Of a stretch of 25,350 nucleotides of DNA, positions 1 through 9,431 are shown piece by piece. Position numbers and translations under genes: made by a program. Each line of letters starts with the position of its first letter. The stretch's first letter is position 1. Origin of the DNA: Albugo candida (lineage: Eukaryota; Oomycota; Peronosporomycetes; Albuginales; Albuginaceae). Where the stretch lies: contig CAJNAR010000090.1 in NCBI GenBank assembly GCA_905220665.1, positions 1 through 25,350 on the forward strand, given 5' to 3'. The notes under the pieces are model-generated. The model ran no database searches. It saw only the letters and a list, made by a program, of their open reading frames with translations, and was not told the DNA's origin.

Positions 1-833
1 TCTGCAATTCATTTTATTTGGACGGATCTGAACGCACACTTTTCAACCAAGGCACTTTAACACCTACTTCTACTACTGTTTTGGTGATTTATAGCACCCT
101 GACTGCCCCTTTCCGATATTTAAAATCGACAGTGCTGTGGTATAGTGCATCTCGAGCAATTGAGATAATATTAAAGTCCTATCAACATACTGGTTTAGCA
201 CGGAGCTATTTCTCTGCTCGGCCCAGTCTACTTCAGGTGACACGACGTCAAAGATTCTTAGTCGGTGATGATTAGCGTTTCTACTTATTATTACTGGTGA
301 AGTGGGGATGAGGTCAAGTCTTCATATTCCCGCACGCTGAACTTCGATGTAGACTTTTCTAGCCCAACCTCGCTTGTATTTTTGTATGTATTTTAGTTTA
401 GGCATCAGAGAACTCATACACGTCTAATTCTAGCAATATAGACACCTTGAACTAAATCCACGGCACTACAAGTACAAGGCTATCGACGAGAAGACATAGT
501 ATCATCTCTCACAGGTGTTTCCACAAAAGGTTTTTTGTATGTGTATTACTTATTAAACACAGCCCAGGCAACTAAAGAAGTCATTAGGCTAAATCTAGTA
601 ATATAGAAACCTATTACTGATGGATGATACCGTACGCTGATTGGATCCTTTCTGCTGCAACGTAGTAAAAGCCTTTACTGCACAGGAAGAAAGATTTCGT
701 ACACTAACGAGAGAATTTCATCAACAAGTGGAATGCTTCATCAAACGAACAAATCCGAATCCGCTCACGCAATCAATGCGCAGTATTTATCCCAGTTCTT
801 GCCAGTTTTGTGTTCCCATTTTCTAATCTTCAA
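1..833. other. Gene-free left edge, probably Gypsy 3' remnant
   Basis: No open frame here has a recognisable product. The stretch lies just downstream (on the minus strand) of the Gypsy integrase remnant, where a Gypsy element would carry the end of pol, a possible chromodomain and its 3' LTR. I cannot recognise any of these with confidence. The only structure seen is a pair of imperfect 24-bp direct repeats, listed separately. Assignment to the Gypsy element is by position only. Confidence 0.35.
424..612. repeat. Imperfect 24-bp direct repeat pair
   Basis: Positions 424-447 and 589-612 match at 21 of 24 bases (core TCTAG.AATATAGA), spaced 165 bp apart. They sit in the non-coding tail beyond the Gypsy integrase. 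They could be remnants of an LTR-internal repeat or chance AT-rich similarity. Confidence 0.4.
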
Positions 834-1710
834 TCAGCAAAGCTCAACGTTTCTTCTCTCACTCGCATATTCTCCAAGTCGACGTGACGGTAGATGATTT
901 ATCGTAGATTGACAGAGAGGTAATAAATTAGACCAATTAACAATCTGTTTCTGTTGGTGTTCCATCAATAATGATCCCATCGCCTTTTTTTTAACTGCCG
1001 ATTGATGACCTCCGCGGTCCCGTTTTCCGACGGACAATAAGATTTTTGCATAGCTGCATTTTTGAATTGCGAGCCTTGATTCGAAACACATAAGAAGACG
1101 ACACAATATCATTTGATCAAATCTATCAATTCGTGAACCATCACCTCCGTATTCGCCACCGTTGCTGTTACAAGTTCACAACGTCATTCATACCATCCTT
1201 TAGTACGAGTACGTACGTAAATTCTTGCAATCCTTTTGTCATCGACAATAAAGCAAAATGTAAAACTTCATTTGGTTTTGTCGCGTGTATGGTCGTGGAC
1301 ATGTTTGGCCATTTGCCATTATACAATGTAAGCATTTTTACGAATCTATTGTACCAGCTTTTATCGTTTTCCGTATGACACATTTTGAATCTAATGCCGT
1401 ATCAATTCCATTATGTCCTGCTGATCCCGCATGCACTAACACACATAGTCGCTTTTGTAATATAATGACATTTTCTGGTATCCAGATACGTCCCCTTGCA
1501 TCCGTCCACGGTAGCCGCTTCTTAACCATTAGGAAATTTGGATGGCGATTTGTCCTAATCTCTCTTTGCGAAATTCTTCTTGTCTCATCCAGTGCTGGCC
1601 ACTACTGGCCACTTAAATTCGTTACTTTGTAGCGGTAAAGCAGCTTCTGATCCACAACATTCGTCTTTCTGCTTTACACCTTCATTATCTCCAAATCCCC
1701 ACCAAGATAG
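834..1710 (-). pseudogene. Gypsy integrase remnant
   Basis: Three overlapping minus-strand frames together resemble a Gypsy integrase. The first (about 1529-1338) contains an HAGSAGHNG segment like the H...GH.G zinc-binding region. The next (about 1383-1168) contains WPNM, then HATKPNEVLHFALLSM and YVLVLKDGM, as in the start of the catalytic core. The last (about 1112-834) contains NWSNLLPLCQSTINH and RRLGE, a typical late-core signature. In the family, integrase inserts the cDNA into chromosomal DNA. Here the frame changes at least twice and catalytic residues are missing or in different frames, so it is inactive. The piece from 1710 to 1530 joins the RNase H half at 6758 once the Copia insertion is removed. 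Confidence 0.8.
1706..1710. repeat. Target-site duplication, left copy (GATAG)
   Basis: GATAG directly abuts the left LTR edge at 1711, and the same five bases abut the right LTR edge at 6753-6757. Five bp is the usual duplication size for Copia integrases. The sequences outside the two copies rejoin into one Gypsy pol gene. Confidence 0.8.
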
Positions 1711-1922
1711 TTTTACTTTTATATCCCAGACTCTTTTACTTGAGTGCAAATATGAAATTGTTATTGACTTCTATCCAATGTATTTCCTGTGTATCCTGTC
1801 CGCATACAAACATCGCGCACTATGTCAAACAGCACGGTCGTTTAATGACGTGATAGCGGCGGAGAGTCGCCCGTCGCCAACCTCCATTAATATCGCGTGA
1901 ACCACATCACCATTTTTCAACA
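1711..1922 (-). repeat. 3' LTR of the Copia element
   Basis: This 212-bp block matches 6539-6752 with scattered substitutions. Shared landmarks include AGACTCTTTT, CATCGCGCACTAT, ATATCGCGT and CATTTTTCAACA. Read on the minus strand it starts TGTTG, as expected for an LTR. Similarity stops exactly at the GATAG duplication on the left and at 1922 on the right, 14 bp from the RNase H frame. Confidence 0.85.
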
Positions 1923-1935
1923 TCTCGTGCTGTCG

Positions 1936-2615
1936 TCACTGCAGGCCTACGAGTGCGCGCATGTTGGAAAGCTTAGGGAAATCGAGCACCTCCATCAATA
2001 CCTCGGCTACCATCTTATCGGAAGGTACGTAGCGTGTTATAATGATTCCCCGTCTCGCTTGATCACATACAAACTTTACCCGAATGTCTATGTGCTTTGT
2101 CTTCGTAGGAGATGCTTCACCTTCCAGGTGCTTGATCACATCCTGGTTGTCTACCATCATAGGAATCGAGGCTGCTATGGACATTCAGCTTCATAACAAC
2201 TCGTACACACGTAGCTCACGTGCTGAGTCAGAAGCGACGACAAATTTCGCCCCCATAGTGGATAAGTACCTCCCCCTTGTTTTTGCATTCGCAGCTGACA
2301 ATAATTTCGTTAATTTCACGACTGCTCAACGACTTTCGTTCTGGTTTATCCGAGGCAAATTCAGCGTCACTTAAACTTTGCAGATTGAGCTTAGCACCAC
2401 TGCTTGGCTTTGCGACCATGCGAAGCTTGAGCGTTTGCAAATTCAGCGTCACTTAAACTTTGCAGATTGAGCTTAGCACCACTGCTTGGCTTTGCGACCA
2501 TGCGAAGCTTGAGCGTCTTGCTACCCTTCAGTACCGTACTATACAATGGGCTTTGCGAGGTTCCAGTCACGTAAACTATGCTGATATGTTGTTCGCGTTG
2601 CCTTATGGACAGCAA
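1936..2615 (-). pseudogene. Copia RNase H remnant
   Basis: The minus strand shows SLSDAEFA, the SDADFA-type start of Copia RNase H, in a frame that includes KPERKSLS (about 2452-2228). A second frame (2184-1936) contains VDNQDVIKHLEGEA, TKTKHIDIRVKFVCD and KMVAEVLMEVL, the C-terminal RNase H signature that precedes the 3' LTR. RNase H removes the RNA template strand during reverse transcription. The segment around SLSDAEFA is present twice because of an 82-bp tandem duplication, which also shifts the frame. Confidence 0.85.
2355..2516. repeat. 82-bp tandem duplication inside Copia RNase H
   Basis: Positions 2355-2434 and 2437-2516 are identical over 80 bp, with a period of 82 bp. Because 82 is not a multiple of three, the duplication breaks the RNase H frame. 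Perfect identity between copies, against about 25% divergence between the LTRs, shows that the duplication is much younger than the insertion. Confidence 0.9.
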
Positions 2616-3214
2616 ATACGATTTCCGGACGACTGCATCGCATCACCCAAATTGAGCTTCCTCCAAGAGACTGGAACGCCTTGATCATTGGTTAGCGTCA
2701 CTGCTTGAAACAGTAGCGGATTTTCGTCGCCCAGGTTTTCTTTACAACAGTTGGCGTTCGCACGATTTTGACTGAGCCCATCCCGGTATCACGGAGTATC
2801 TGGTCAGTCGTCTCCTCCTGTTGCAAGTCATACCCGCCGCTCTTGTTCTGGTGGGAACACATCCCAAGAAACTTCTTGACTGCAACAAGCTGCTAGATCG
2901 ACCAGGATTCAAGGCACCGGAAGAACTCTTCCATCAAATCAGCGGGCGTCGATGTTGAAAGTGTTGAAACGTACATTTAGTTGAAGCACCGAGTGTGCAG
3001 AATGCACGACATACGAAACGACGACTATGAGTCTTTATGACACATAATTTGAAGTGTCGTGAATAGTGACCCGTAGGGGACTGTTAATCCTGATAAAATG
3101 CTTCCCCTTTTTACCGAAATTAACAAAAAGAAGGTTGTCAACATAGACGCAACAGCAGTGACATTTTATCAGTGAGTCTGTAATGAAGGCACATGTCGGG
3201 GACTCAGTTCCAAA

Positions 3215-3540
3215 TCAAGGTTCAGTCAGTTTGTCATGAATTAATTTACCCCACAATCTGCCGGTCTGCTTAAGGCCAAGAAGCGTCTTTTTTAGTCGCA
3301 ATACGGACTCTGCAGCGCTTTCAATCCCCAACTCACTGAGCTCAAGACTTGTCAATTCCATACCGCCTAGTACATGTAGAAAAAAATCCAAATCATTTTC
3401 CTTGTCCAACTACGCGAAGGCTTTTGGCACGTTGGCATATTGAGCTGGAACACCCCAAAGCGTTGCCAACGTCAGTACCATTTTGACGGTAGGCATGTTC
3501 ATGACCGCCTCGAAGGTAAAAACATAATCGATCCCAATCC
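3215..3540 (-). pseudogene. Copia reverse transcriptase remnant
   Basis: Reading the minus strand from about 3536, GIDYVFTFEAVMNMPTVK is followed by LATLWGVPAQYANVPKAF. After a stop come DKENDLDFFLHV, GMELT and LKKTLLGLKQTGRLWGKL. The last segment corresponds to the strongly conserved Copia motif L.K.LYGLKQ..R.W. The YVDD active-site segment would lie further downstream (below 3215) and was not found. In the family this enzyme copies element RNA into DNA; here it is broken by stops. Confidence 0.85.
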
Positions 3541-4782
3541 TTTTCTCTTTTCCACAAGCAACAAGACGAGCTTAAAACGCTCGACTTGAGCTTCGGCGTC
3601 AGTTTTTGTCTTGTAAAGTAACTTGTTATGCAACGCATCGCGGTCTTGACGTCGCTTGATGACTTCAAAAACTCCTAGGCGAAGCAGGAAGGAAATCGCT
3701 TCCACTCCATTACGTATTACCCATTCCAACAACCTGATGATTCATTCGTGACTATAGTTTCGTGATAGCACGGAGCGAACTCACGCATCAACAATATGAA
3801 GAGACAACTACCACTAATATTTATGCTTGAGTCTCCTCTCATGTCCAGCAACGTGTTGCTTTGGATCGTTGTAGAGGCTCAAGCGATATCACGCTGCCTA
3901 GAGTCTCTATACCGTCTTCTTCTCGTCTTTTTACGCCATGAGTCCATTGTGCACGCTCAACTCTCACACCTGCGTCTACAGCGACAGATCACCGCTGACC
4001 TTAATCTCACGCTGGATCATTGAGCAGAGTATCTCTGAGCGTCAGTAATACGGGCCTCATATTTAATATGTCCTGCGTATATCAATCACCACCTTATCTT
4101 TCTTCAAAGACAAACTATATCCCTTCCTCTCGTCGCGCTTGACAGCAATAAATCCAAGTTTCGATCTCTGTCCAGAGAGTTCTTGCGGGGGTCCCTGTAC
4201 ACGCTACATACGGGATCAAAAGTGACAATAGATCTCAATTACGAGATCTTCTTAGTCCAAACCACAAGCGGCGATGCCCTTTATGTGTTGACGCGGCTTG
4301 CGCCTATATTGAGAATGGACGCCGCGTACTCCCCGGCATCGCCTCAGAAATACGACGGCAATCAACTTGCAAAAATCCTGCATCGGTACATATTTAAAAT
4401 AGTCATGTGCATGCGTTCTGCTATACCATTCAACGCATGATTACTTGGATCAGAGACTTGCCACGCGACTCCATTTCTCTTGCAAAATAAGTCGAAATTT
4501 GGTTTTCGCACCACCGGCCGTGAGCAAAATATAAACTTAACAGTCGAACATTACTTCAAAGAAAAACAGAATTTTCTAACTCTTCGGCAGCCGCATCCTT
4601 GTTCCTAGCCAGGAACCCACGGCAATAATTAGACTTGAGGCTGCCAACATTTACCAAATTCGGTTTTTAAGTCGCTCCTTCAGGGCTATCGGAGCCTTTA
4701 AAACGCTGCATATCACCCCAGCGATTCTGTTCGATAGGTGAATTCTTTCCCGAGTCCTTTGTCTGTTTTCCCTGTGCGCAAG
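3541..4782 (-). other. Decayed Copia integrase region
   Basis: By position this stretch should hold the Copia integrase core and the linker to reverse transcriptase. I see only short, frequently interrupted minus-strand frames (for example 3732-3499) and cannot point to the D,D,E catalytic residues. Assignment rests on the recognisable GAG-pre-integrase before it and reverse transcriptase after it. Confidence 0.5.
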
Positions 4783-5371
4783 TCAAACCTTTTTACGTGT
4801 CTTATTGCTCAATCTGATGCCAGTTCCTGGGTCCTTCGCCATACTCCCAATAATGTGGTATGACAAGTATGCAATACGACGGTGAAACTGCATCAGCGTA
4901 CCAACATGAACGTTCGTCTTTAGATCGTCAGTCGTTTCTTTGTTGATGACTGCCTTGGTCACATCAATTGGCTCCTCGCCCAAAGCTTTGACTTTTTTTG
5001 CACTTCAAGCACTTGATTAATGAGATGAACGTCAAAACCACCGTACCAGTATTGGAATCCACCAGCGAACGACGACCCTTTTCATACATGAGCTTAAAAT
5101 GCTTCTTCTCCAGCTTTCCATATGAGATAATACTTCTCGTGGCTAACGGTGCGAGTAAACACACGTCGATCAAGAGCTCTGTGCAAGGCCTGGCAGAAGA
5201 TGTCACCTGGAAAAGCATGGGCCCGACTTTCTTGACCCGTAGCGATTGTCCATCTGGTTGCACGCGCTCGTTGTCGCTTTGGGGGTCGTTCAAGCTTTCG
5301 CTCATCGCACACAAGGTGTCTTTTGGGCCCTCTGTCCAAAATCCATCAACAATGAACAATATTTTTGTCAT
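4783..5371 (-). pseudogene. Copia protease and GAG-pre-integrase remnant
   Basis: In one minus-strand frame (about 5339-5094), DRGPKRHLVCDERKLE resembles the DSGASRHLV protease site, with the catalytic D-S-G changed to D-R-G. In another frame (5371-4964), DNERVQPDGQSLRV and later RSIISYGKLEKK match the region that follows the protease. A third frame (4983-4783) has LMQFHRRIAYLSYHIIGSMAKDP, the GAG-pre-integrase segment. Three frames for what should be one polyprotein means at least two frameshifts. Confidence 0.85.
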
Positions 5372-5639
5372 TGACTACAGCAAAAGTCATATGCACACCG
5401 CGTCAATTGCTGCTACCCCCGCTTTTCGTCTTCTCATCGAGGCAGTCCACCGCAATATCTTCGGCTTTGCTGAAGTTGTGGCATGTCCTAGTCTCATCTC
5501 TCATCTCTTCGCTGCAAGTCCCAACATATGGAAGAACGTCTTGCTCGATAGTCTCGGCGCCACGCAAGTCGATTCCAATCGCCTGTACAAGTACTCAGTA
5601 CGGTTATTGTCGTATTTGGCCATAATTACATGACGGAGA

Positions 5640-6534
5640 TCATTAGAGGCGTACTAGACAACATTCTCGAGATCCTGCGCCTCTGTGCTACCGGTCGCGT
5701 CATTGACTGCGACGATATACAAGGAATGTTCAGGCCACAATCGCTTCGAGTCCTTGCTGGCCGTAAGCAACTTTGTAGCCTGCGATTGAGTGATGTTTCT
5801 TTTGAATGTCTGGTGGAGTCTTTCCATGACATGTTGCAGCATCGGCTGCTGTTGCCGCCATGTCTCAGGTTGTTTATGGTAATAACGCTCCGCAGTACCA
5901 CTCAATAATGTCCTAGGAGATCAGCCTTGAATTCATCCGACCAATTAAAACCATAGGCCATCTGATTTAGCAAGAGCTGTCTACCGAAACGATAATCCAG
6001 TCCTGAAACTTAAAACTAGCCCTTCGTAGAGCTTTTTACCATCGAACGATCGTTTCGACAGCTTCCTGTGCCAAGCATCCGGTATACCACACTGAACCAT
6101 CTGAGGTGGGCTGTACTTGGGCTGAGCAGGTGCACGCTACGACATCTCGCGTAAGGCATAGCTGAATTGCTGTACATTAAGCTGTGGAATTGCAGTGCCC
6201 TTGCTACAGGGTCTCGCATAGGTGGATTATGCAGAATCATTCATCCCCATGTGAGACAATCCGAAATTTCTCACAAATGCGGACTGAAATGCAGTAGTTT
6301 GCGCTCGTCCTCTTCTCGTTTTTGCTGCGATAGCTCGAAGCGAGCCATGCGTTCTTGTATGGCCGTCAATGGATCGAGTATCTTGAGGTTTACATTACTG
6401 GATACATCTCCCATCTCACGCGCAGCTACCTCTGCAGTCTCGGTGTGTGAAGATACGCCAACCCGGCTGCGGTCGCCTGGTGTCGTTTGCGTGCCCTTAG
6501 CACGCGTGGGAACGATAGGTGTCTTTGGGCTCAT
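5640..6534 (-). pseudogene. Copia gag remnant
   Basis: A minus-strand frame from 5905 contains MLQHVMERLHQTFKRNI, QSQATKLLTASKDSKRLWPEH and YIVAVNDATG, a pattern seen in gag proteins of oomycete-type Copia elements. The 87-codon frame 6534-6271, starting at an ATG, is probably the gag N-terminus, with a short helical, charged segment (LTAIQERMARFELSQQKREE). Gag forms the particle that packages element RNA. The two halves are in different frames, so the gene is broken. The ATG is only 5 bp from the LTR edge. Confidence 0.7.
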
Positions 6535-6538
6535 AAAC

Positions 6539-6752
6539 TTTTATTTTCATATACTAGACTCTTTTCTTGAATGCAAATGTAAAACTGTTACTGACTATTA
6601 TCACATGCATTTCCTATGTATTCTTCCGGATACAGACTACAACATCGCGCACTATTTTACCAGCACCTTCGTTAAATGCCGTCATAGCGGAGAACAATCG
6701 CCCGTCGCTGACCTCTTGAATATCGCGTAGACCACATTGCCATTTTTCAACA
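6539..6752 (-). repeat. 5' LTR of the Copia element
   Basis: A 214-bp direct repeat of 1711-1922. On the minus strand it begins TGTTGAAAAATGG and ends in a run of A rather than the usual CA. It would carry the promoter of the element. The right edge is fixed by the adjacent GATAG duplication; the left edge is where similarity to the other LTR ends. Confidence 0.85.
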
Positions 6753-6757
6753 GATAG
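6753..6757. repeat. Target-site duplication, right copy (GATAG)
   Basis: Identical to 1706-1710 and directly adjacent to the 5' LTR. Beyond it the Gypsy RNase H frame resumes on the minus strand. Confidence 0.8.
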
Positions 6758-8142
6758 CAGGCAAGACGTTTTTTGGACCGGCCACATGCTCCACGGTATA
6801 TCGAAATATTTGCAGCACTATGTCCGAACGCTGTAGCTTGTCAGCTATATATCTGGCCATAGTATTGTGAATACTCCCTGGATCGAAGATGAACTATAAA
6901 TTTCTATGATCCGTAAAGACATGAAAACCGTTTGCTCTCAGCAATATACACTCCAATGTTTTGCACATTTCCACTATTGCATATGCTTAGTATAGCTCTC
7001 CATTGATCTTGCGATGCATCCATATAAACACATGTATTACGAGTATCTTGTGGATGTGCCATAGGCACCATTGTGTACAATTCGTTCTTCACTTTTTTAG
7101 ACATTCGCTTTGTTTATATGTCCGTCCGTGGTCTTTTAAAGCACATGGATAAGATTTCGTTTTTTCTAAGACCACCTGCCACCTTTGCGGCTGCTTCTAG
7201 AACTTTATGTAGATATTTTACCAATGTTGTATAGTTCGGAATGTTGTTTCGCAATCAATTTACACTACATAAAAAATGCTGCAGCTCCGCCGCCGTCTTT
7301 GGAGTTTTCTTGTACGTGGATTTCACAATGACCAAAATCTTCGATTGAAATTTCTTCCCACACCATATTGTGGAATATGCGATTAATATACATTTTTCTG
7401 GGCTGACACCATATGCATTCTATTTCTTCAAGACCACGTGTAATATATCCAGCACTTGTGCAACTGTACTTTCATATCCTAGAACATCGTCCAGCCATGT
7501 ATGTACCCTTTTCCTGATCACTGGCTTAGTAACTTCTTTGGCCACATATTGCGCATAAGCAGTACATCTGTCGGTCCCATTATGACTCGCTTCGCCGTGA
7601 ACGATGTACTCGGTGCCACCACAGTAAAATATCCTTCGTTGCCTCTATCCAAAGGGAACTGCAAATAAAAATGGAAACAATCGAGCGAGAAATAACAAGT
7701 TGGTCCCTCCAAATTTGCCATAACGACCTCAATATGCGGCATCGGTCATGTCATTTGCGCTCTTACTGCAATGGCCCGTATAATCACAGTCATTCGGTAT
7801 TCTGCGATTTGTTTCTTCCCCACGATACGAGGAGCACTCCCCCATCGCGAATCTGAGTTACGATACATCAGATCGTCTTTCATTGATTACGATAAATGCG
7901 TATTCATATACTCCCTATGAAGAGGTGGATATCACCTAGATTTTGCCATGATAGGGACTGAACCCTCCTTTCATCTGACCTTGAGAGGTTTCACCTTGAC
8001 TGAAGGATCTGCAGCAAACTTCACGCGAAACACATCATGGTATTTAAATAATAAGTCCCTAAACGATCAATAGATTCAGTTTTGCACCATCATGGTATTT
8101 AAATAATAAGTCCCTAAACGATCAATAGATTCAGTTTTGCAC
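6758..8142 (-). pseudogene. Gypsy reverse transcriptase and RNase H remnant
   Basis: Minus-strand reading from about 8070 gives KYHDVFRVKFAADPSVKV, KPLKVR, MAKSR.YPPLHREYM, then SRWGSAPRIV, typical of the N-terminal part of Gypsy reverse transcriptase. A frame at 7742-7518 follows with MPHIEVVMANLEG, SLDCFHFYLQFPL and VIMGPTD (compare the conserved LD...GYWQ and MG.TDA). RNase H follows at 7104-6904 with TCVYMDASQDQW and at about 6890-6758 with HRNL, FDPGS and FRYTVEHVAGP. At least three in-frame stops and frame changes are visible, so it is inactive. It ends precisely at the Copia insertion site. Confidence 0.85.
8033..8142. repeat. Perfect 55-bp tandem duplication
   Basis: Positions 8033-8087 and 8088-8142 are identical (each begins CATCATGGTATTTAAATAAT). 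The unit lies in the Gypsy reverse transcriptase N-terminal region and, not being a multiple of three, breaks the frame. Perfect identity points to a recent slippage event. Confidence 0.95.
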
Positions 8143-8968
8143 CTGCGATTTTCGCTTCTTCTACTTTCTCCTAAAATCATAAGAATACGATCCTTCTGTG
8201 TATCCAATGGCCTCACTTCTGGTGTAAGTAAATAATTTCCTTCTCATCGATAAGTTTCACTTCATCTTCGAAGCGTTTATCGTCGCAAACTTGCAGCGAG
8301 TTGCAACCCGGAGCATTTTGTTTTGTGTCTTTTTTCTCATCCCATACGTTCTTCATTTTCTGGCCCCTTCCAACATCTCATCAGTGGATAGCTCATCTTC
8401 TACACCAATTTCTATCATTATAAGTGACATCGACTCTTGTCTTCCTCATTTACGAGAATCTCCAGGTTTCTTCACACCAGCGGTCCCCCACTTCTGCTAA
8501 ACACATAGACGTGCGAGATTAGCGCGTACGATAAGCTGCCTGACCTATCTGCCTAAACCCACTACCACAGCTGCTCAGACGAAGCAACAATCTTTATTCA
8601 CTTCCGACGCCAACAGGAGGTGCCTGCGCCCACGGGTTTCCGAATTTCAAGTTTTGTTGAGCCTACCTTTATCGGATAATTTCTCTGTCGAAAGCGCCTT
8701 TCACCAACCGCACTGAGTCCACTGCGAACAATCAGAATCCGCAAAACCTCCAAAAAGCGTTTACCGTTAGCATTCCCACCACGTGGTCCTTTACACCCTA
8801 AGCGTTGAGGAGTCTTTAAGAGATACTATTTACTTGTACTGAACAATGCAGACGAAGGTTCATTCTGTTCGTCGCAGCATTTGCGTTTAGTAGTAACTCC
8901 TTTGCCGCTCTTCAGGAACTGCACCTAGAATACACTCCCCTCACCGGAATCTTCCATTTTCCAGACCT
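8143..8968 (-). other. Decayed Gypsy gag-pol junction
   Basis: By order this stretch should carry the Gypsy protease and the gag zinc knuckle. I see only short minus-strand frames with frequent stops and no D-S/T-G protease site or CCHC knuckle that I would defend. The plus-strand frame 8291-8500 is hydrophobic and serine-rich, without family resemblance. Confidence 0.4.
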
Positions 8969-9431
8969 TCAACCACTGAACACGTGACGCTTCTGCGCCC
9001 GAGCTAGTACCCATAGCCTCTTCAGCTCGTCTCTGGAGAAAACTGTCCAATCCTTATCCAGAATTCTTTCGCGGAAGTTCCTGTGCCTTTCGCACCTATT
9101 TGCTTCCGTATCCTTATATTCACACCTTTGTGGCATAATTCCTTCATTGAAACCGGTTCCGACTCCATGAAATTCTTTATTAGCTCCTGACACTACTTGC
9201 AGCGTTTTCCTTCTTCGTTTTGTGGATGTCCATTTCGAGTTTGTCCACGGTTTTTCTTTTGGATGTTGGAGGCTCAATGCCATCGATCATCCATTTGACA
9301 GTGCGTTGGATCCGCATGTTCCACGTATATCTGCAATCCGTGGTGACCAAGATTCTATAAATTTGGTTTCTCAACCGCGATATTCTTGATCCTGCATCCG
9401 CTAATGTGGTGTCCATTCTTACCTTACGCAT
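8969..9431 (-). pseudogene. Probable Gypsy gag-like remnant
   Basis: Two overlapping minus-strand frames (9431-9180 and 9283-8969) encode charged, helix-rich peptides. The first has SRISRLRNQIYRILV and a VKWMIDG segment. The second has GIMPQRCEYKD, then HRNFRERILDKDWTVFS and ELKRLWVLARAQKRH. They resemble, from memory only, gag-region proteins of oomycete Gypsy elements, and their position upstream of reverse transcriptase fits. The two frames overlap at 9283-9180, which suggests a frameshift in one original gene. No conserved catalytic motif is expected in gag, so certainty is limited. Confidence 0.5.

Larger units (their letters stand above)
1711..6752 (-). mobile_element. Ty1/Copia LTR retrotransposon, degenerate, nested in Gypsy
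   Basis: A full-length but decayed Copia element reads on the minus strand in the order 5' LTR (6752-6539), gag (6534 to about 5640), protease (about 5340-5100), GAG-pre-integrase (4983-4783), a decayed integrase region, reverse transcriptase (about 3540-3215), RNase H (2615-1936), 3' LTR (1922-1711). This is the Copia order, with integrase before reverse transcriptase. The LTRs have diverged to roughly three-quarters identity by eye, and stops and frameshifts are frequent, so the insertion is old. It is flanked by the 5-bp direct repeat GATAG. Confidence 0.9.
834..9431 (-). mobile_element. Degenerate Ty3/Gypsy retrotransposon, interrupted by a Copia insertion
   Basis: Pieces of a Gypsy polyprotein are read on the minus strand in the correct order: gag-like (9431-8969), reverse transcriptase and RNase H (about 8142-6758), then integrase (1710-834). 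The 5-kb block in between is a separate Copia element. Without that block and one copy of the 5-bp target duplication, the RNase H tail (EHVAGP near 6790) runs directly into a tryptophan-rich linker (LSWWGFGDN) and then the integrase zinc-binding region, as in intact Gypsy elements. Every domain carries frameshifts and stops, so the element is dead. The LTRs were not identified; the 3' one may lie left of the window. Confidence 0.85.

Noticed and set aside
4998..5633. A 211-codon plus-strand frame
   Set aside because: It is antisense to the Copia protease and gag region; the minus-strand frames carry the recognisable motifs.
6167..6730. A 187-codon plus-strand frame
   Set aside because: It runs through the antisense of gag and the 5' LTR, so it mixes two element parts and has no coherent product.
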